A stretch of DNA of 8,232 bases from Euryarchaeota archaeon UBA60 (GTDB lineage: Archaea; Thermoplasmatota; Poseidoniia; Poseidoniales; Poseidoniaceae): positions 20,311-28,542 of the forward strand of contig DARQ01000071.1 of the NCBI GenBank assembly GCA_002503395.1, given 5' to 3'. Below are positions 5,340-8,232 of the stretch, piece after piece (within the stretch, counting starts at the first letter, position 1; each line of letters opens with the position of its first letter). The translations under genes were made by a program, and so were the position numbers. The notes beneath the pieces were generated by a model. It was not told the DNA's origin. It searched no databases and saw nothing but the letters and a program-made list of their open reading frames with translations.

Positions 5340-8156
5340 ATGAAAATCGACCTTCGGGACAAAGTCCTGATTAGCGTCGGCTTGACGTTCTTGCTGCTGA
5401 ACTTGACCCTACTACCGATCATCTTCACCGGGGCGGTGCCGGCAGCGGTTGCTGAGAAGTTCAATACTTATCCATTGGATTCAGTCTGTGGAGAAGATGG
5501 CGATTGTGATTCGATTGAGGACGATTGGGCTACTTCAACAACTCGACGCGATTACTACGTCTGGGATATTACAAATCTAGCCGATGTCATGGCTGATGAG
5601 GCTGTGCCAACCTACCATAAGATGGGCCCGTTCACCTATGAAGTCACTTCACAAAAAACCCTCATTGAACATGATGAAGATGCAGGAGAGTTGACCTACA
5701 ATGTAGTCAAGTCGTTTGAATGCGCAACCGACAGTGCAATGCCTTGTGATACTGAAATCTCACAATTAAACATCCAATTCAGGCCGCAGATTATTGGGGC
5801 TACAGGGACCGCATTCAATGGAATCATGGATTTGACCAAAATCGGTTTTTCCCGAGGAATGATGAATCAGGACCTCAACACCACCCAAGCGAGTATCGCC
5901 ACTGCAGAGTACATTTCTTCGTTTACTGATACGGCCGGCGGAGCGGGATATGGATACTATGGGTTCACCGCTTTGGGAGCTGCGGAGGCCTTGGGGGAGG
6001 TGAGCGTTCAACTGCCAAATGCGCTGGAGGGGAATGTGTTGCCAGCACCTGATTTCTCCGCTGGTATCGATACGGCGCTGTATTCATCGGTCCACCCCTT
6101 GGATTCTGAATTTAATATCTCTCTACGCAACCCGACCGGCCCAGTGGCCTTTATCGGAATGGGTAGCCCCGAAGTCTTGGTTTCAACCATCGAGGCTGAC
6201 CCGGCGAATTCGACAACGGTGCAACGCGCCACCGCGTACGGCTATCTGGCGATGATGATGGTCGATACCGACGGTGATGATATTGCGGATACCGAGGTTC
6301 CCGATTATGCTCAAACATTGATTCGTGATTGGTCATTGTATGTGCCAACGGGGTTGGAGTTCCAAGGCAACGGTGGCGGTTCTGATTTCACCGATAGCGA
6401 TGATATTGCCGAGAGATTAGAGAATCTTCTAGCCATTGACTTCTCGAATATGGACTGTCTCGACCTGATGGTGAATGGTGACGGAACCGACACGCCGCTC
6501 GGATTATTAGCGCAAAATGCAGCCGGAACTGGTTTTGGACTCTCCACATTCTTAGGAATGGAAGCGGTGACGGCAAAGACCACATTCGGAATGGATGAGG
6601 CCCAGTACGCAGCAATCGCCGCTTGGGCTGGTGGATGGGCAACCTCCTCAACCTCGATTCAAATGGCCCTATTGGGCGGTAATGGAACCCTCAATGCCGG
6701 TCAATTTGTCAACACAAGTTTTGGAGATGAAGACCCAATCAATGGCGGATATCTTGGTCTCAGCCTGAACCTGGGTGGAAATTGGCAATCCCTGTACGCC
6801 TCACCAACGGTCTCCCTGACGCCGGAGCAATCAGCTAAAGTCCTCTATGGGCCGCTGGGATTGACTACCCGCACTGGGGCGACACTGTTCCTTTTCGGCG
6901 AATTATCGGGCCAGACCCCCCCGGTGAATCTGGCGACTTTGCAACCCGATGCTCCCTCAGTTTGGAATGCAGAAACCATCGCCGCCGCATATGGAATCGA
7001 TGCCAATGCCGCAAACGCATTACGAACCCTCGTAATGGGGCCGGTTTTCGGGGAATTTGTCGGGAGTTTTCTAATCGACAATTTTGCGGCAAAACCATAC
7101 CTTACCCAATCGGTAAGCAGTTGGTTATTCGGATGGCACGACCCAGTCAGCGCATACCTTGCTACCGGTGATGCGACAGATATGAGCGCCGGATGGGCTT
7201 CACTGGAAACCAACGCGACCTATTACGGCTCAAATGGAGTGGTCAACGGCGACGGTACAAATTACACGATTTGCACCGGCGAGAATCCATCTTGTGACAA
7301 GGGTGAGATGATTAAAGAAGATGGCTCAAGCCAATTGTCATGGCGCAACGACGCCATGTTTGCAGCCACCTTGGGCCTCATCACCCCCGAAGATTTGTCC
7401 GGTACCACCGGCGGTTTCATCACCGGCGTTGATGACAAGGTCGACGTATCGGGATATGCCATCGCTGAAATCACCTGCTCAGGAACAGGTATGGTAAAGA
7501 AAATCCCAGTGGATATATGTAGCGCATCAGTCGAGCCGACCAGTCGTTCAATTCAAGCCAAATTGCTGAAGACTTTCACCCTTTTAGACGCCACACCGAG
7601 TGCCCTGCCAATCTACTTGGGAAGTGATATTGAAGTGAAGTCAGAACAACTCTCAGGCCTGATTATCGCCGGGGAATCAACCACCACGTTCTACCTCGAC
7701 TCTCGCCCTGGAAGTGACATGGCAACCACCCCGACAATGGCGGTTTTGATCCCTGTTTTCCAAATCGAGTCAGCATCGGAGATTGGCGATGCTGACGCGT
7801 CAACAATGGAAAGCGCCATCGTGCAGAATCAGAACTATTTCACATACTGGATGAATATTGATACCGGCTTGGACTTGATTCCACTCGCCTTGTGGATAAC
7901 CAGCTTGATACTGCTCATCTCCCCTGTTATTCTACACGGCCGTGAAGATGGAAGTGTGGATGGAGATGGAGGTGGCACACCTGAATTACCCGAAAAAACC
8001 ACCACTGAATTTCTTGAAACAACCTCAACAGGACTCCCAGAAAAAAGCACTACAGGATTGCTGGCTAAAGCCACGACAGAATTACCCGATACCGAAAGTA
8101 CCGGATTGCTCAACAGAGGGCTGGAATTACAGAACCGGAGTTCTGGCGATAAGTAG
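5340..8156 (+). CDS. CD36/scavenger-receptor class B family membrane protein
   Basis: The 938-residue product has CD36-family architecture. An N-terminal membrane helix (about 9-38) is followed by a very large ectodomain, a C-terminal helix (about 846-866) and a short tail. DYYVWDITNLADVM (71-84) and KMGPFTYEV (94-102) match the CD36 segment 'fwiFdVqNPeEVm...GPYtYrv'. KPYLTQSVSSWLFGWHDP (585-602) matches 'LrELLWGYrDP', followed by an NGDGTNYT (636-643) stretch and SQLSWRN like CD36's 'NGKDNIS...NLSYW', then VDICSAS like 'SSDICRS'. CD36 proteins bind and move fatty acids, sterols or lipoproteins through a tunnel in the ectodomain. Usual length is about 470-530, so roughly 400 residues are extra, mainly between the two matched parts. 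Also seen are nine Cys, several N-x-S/T sequons and a DTDGDDIAD calcium-type loop (309-317). The tail has six 8-residue repeats. The substrate is unknown, and the lipid role is family inference. Confidence 0.8.
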   Translation: MKIDLRDKVLISVGLTFLLLNLTLLPIIFTGAVPAAVAEKFNTYPLDSVCGEDGDCDSIEDDWATSTTRRDYYVWDITNLADVMADEAVPTYHKMGPFTYEVTSQKTLIEHDEDAGELTYNVVKSFECATDSAMPCDTEISQLNIQFRPQIIGATGTAFNGIMDLTKIGFSRGMMNQDLNTTQASIATAEYISSFTDTAGGAGYGYYGFTALGAAEALGEVSVQLPNALEGNVLPAPDFSAGIDTALYSSVHPLDSEFNISLRNPTGPVAFIGMGSPEVLVSTIEADPANSTTVQRATAYGYLAMMMVDTDGDDIADTEVPDYAQTLIRDWSLYVPTGLEFQGNGGGSDFTDSDDIAERLENLLAIDFSNMDCLDLMVNGDGTDTPLGLLAQNAAGTGFGLSTFLGMEAVTAKTTFGMDEAQYAAIAAWAGGWATSSTSIQMALLGGNGTLNAGQFVNTSFGDEDPINGGYLGLSLNLGGNWQSLYASPTVSLTPEQSAKVLYGPLGLTTRTGATLFLFGELSGQTPPVNLATLQPDAPSVWNAETIAAAYGIDANAANALRTLVMGPVFGEFVGSFLIDNFAAKPYLTQSVSSWLFGWHDPVSAYLATGDATDMSAGWASLETNATYYGSNGVVNGDGTNYTICTGENPSCDKGEMIKEDGSSQLSWRNDAMFAATLGLITPEDLSGTTGGFITGVDDKVDVSGYAIAEITCSGTGMVKKIPVDICSASVEPTSRSIQAKLLKTFTLLDATPSALPIYLGSDIEVKSEQLSGLIIAGESTTTFYLDSRPGSDMATTPTMAVLIPVFQIESASEIGDADASTMESAIVQNQNYFTYWMNIDTGLDLIPLALWITSLILLISPVILHGREDGSVDGDGGGTPELPEKTTTEFLETTSTGLPEKSTTGLLAKATTELPDTESTGLLNRGLELQNRSSGDK
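7986..8129 (+). repeat. Six degenerate 24-base / 8-residue repeats in the C-terminal tail
   Basis: Starting at residue 883 the tail reads as LPEKTTTE, FLETTSTG, LPEKSTTG, LLAKATTE, LPDTESTG and LLNRGLEL, each 24 bases long with no spacing. The first five (7986-8105) are clear and the sixth is weak. The consensus is (L/F)-(P/L)-(E/A/D)-(K/T)-x-(T/S)-(T/S)-(E/G). The DNA repeats are diverged, so this is not a recent slippage expansion. The tail follows the last membrane helix and would be cytoplasmic if the topology is like CD36 (inference). Confidence 0.75.
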
Positions 8157-8232
8157 CACTGTCCTAAATTGCATGGATCATATCTTGTGCGTCTAAACCG
8201 GGATTATAACACGTTTTTCCCGGGAACATTGG
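8157..8232 (+). promoter_or_regulatory. Intergenic region at the right edge
   Basis: The 76 bases after the CD36-like stop codon contain copy B of the repeat and no convincing gene. If the spacing seen around copy A is kept, the next gene would start about 50-55 bases beyond the window edge. A TATA-like GATTATAAC lies inside the repeat (8202-8210). Confidence 0.4.
8185..8229 (+). repeat. Intergenic direct repeat, copy B (downstream of CD36-like gene)
   Basis: This copy has the same left box TTGTGCGTCTA (8185-8195) and right box GTTTTTCCCGGGAACAT (8213-8229) as copy A at 5243-5286, with the same 28-base offset. It contains a perfect 10-base palindrome TTCCCGGGAA (8217-8226). A possible stem also exists, CCGGGA (8198-8203) with TCCCGG (8218-8223), which copy A cannot form cleanly. 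Because it begins 28 bases after a stop codon it could belong to the 3' end of the CD36-like gene or to the promoter of the following gene. Confidence 0.7.

Noticed and set aside
5845..5854. GTTTTTCCCG inside the CD36-like coding region, identical to part of the repeat's right box
   Set aside because: The left box is absent and the bases encode ordinary residues of the protein. It shows that short matches to this box arise by chance.
7986..8156. C-terminal repeats as a surface-sorting signal (such as PGF-CTERM or LPxTG)
   Set aside because: The repeats follow the final membrane helix rather than precede it, there is no basic end after a helix, and LPEKT/LPEKS occurs within a repeating pattern rather than as a single sorting site.

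Overview
The window looks like mid-GC DNA from an archaeon. My best guess is a planktonic euryarchaeon such as Marine Group II/III (Ca. Thermoplasmatota), but this is inference. It rests on TATA-like boxes placed for short-leader or leaderless transcripts, a DHH-type phosphoesterase start, an archaeal/eukaryal-type diadenosine-polyphosphate Nudix hydrolase, and secreted-protein style (many N-x-S/T sequons, a DxDxDxxxD calcium loop). No rRNA, tRNA, CRISPR array or insertion sequence was seen.

Layout. Bases 1-101 (minus) are the first 33 codons of a DHH-family phosphoesterase. After a divergent intergenic region comes a small Nudix hydrolase (234-644, plus). It converges on a minus-strand group, read from right to left: an RlmH-like SPOUT methyltransferase (2660-3142), a five-TM protein with a TPR-like tail (1917-2615), a two-TM small protein (1454-1747) and a PduO-type cob(I)alamin adenosyltransferase (680-1381).

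From about 3197 everything is on the plus strand: an unknown 116-residue protein, a glutathione-transferase-fold protein closely resembling microsomal prostaglandin E synthase 2, and, overlapping it by ATGA, a degenerate sulfatase-modifying-factor (FGE-like) domain fused to two membrane helices. Then comes a 938-residue protein (5340-8156) that I read as a CD36/SR-B/LIMP-2 scavenger-receptor homologue. It has the CD36 topology (N- and C-terminal membrane helices around a large ectodomain), the CD36 'WD(I/V)xN..EVM...GP(Y/F)TY' segment, and the later 'LxGxxDP' segment.

The most interesting part is 3197-8232. An apparently prokaryotic CD36 homologue about twice the usual size carries a calcium-loop motif and a C-terminal tail of 8-residue repeats. 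It sits next to an mPGES-2-like protein and is bracketed by a 44-45 base imperfect direct repeat lying just beyond each preceding stop codon. The repeat contains a TTCC(C)GGGAA palindrome and looks like a shared regulatory element. This suggests that another co-regulated gene, possibly a paralogue, begins just beyond the right edge. A role in lipid binding or uptake is an attractive inference from the CD36 family but is not shown by the sequence.
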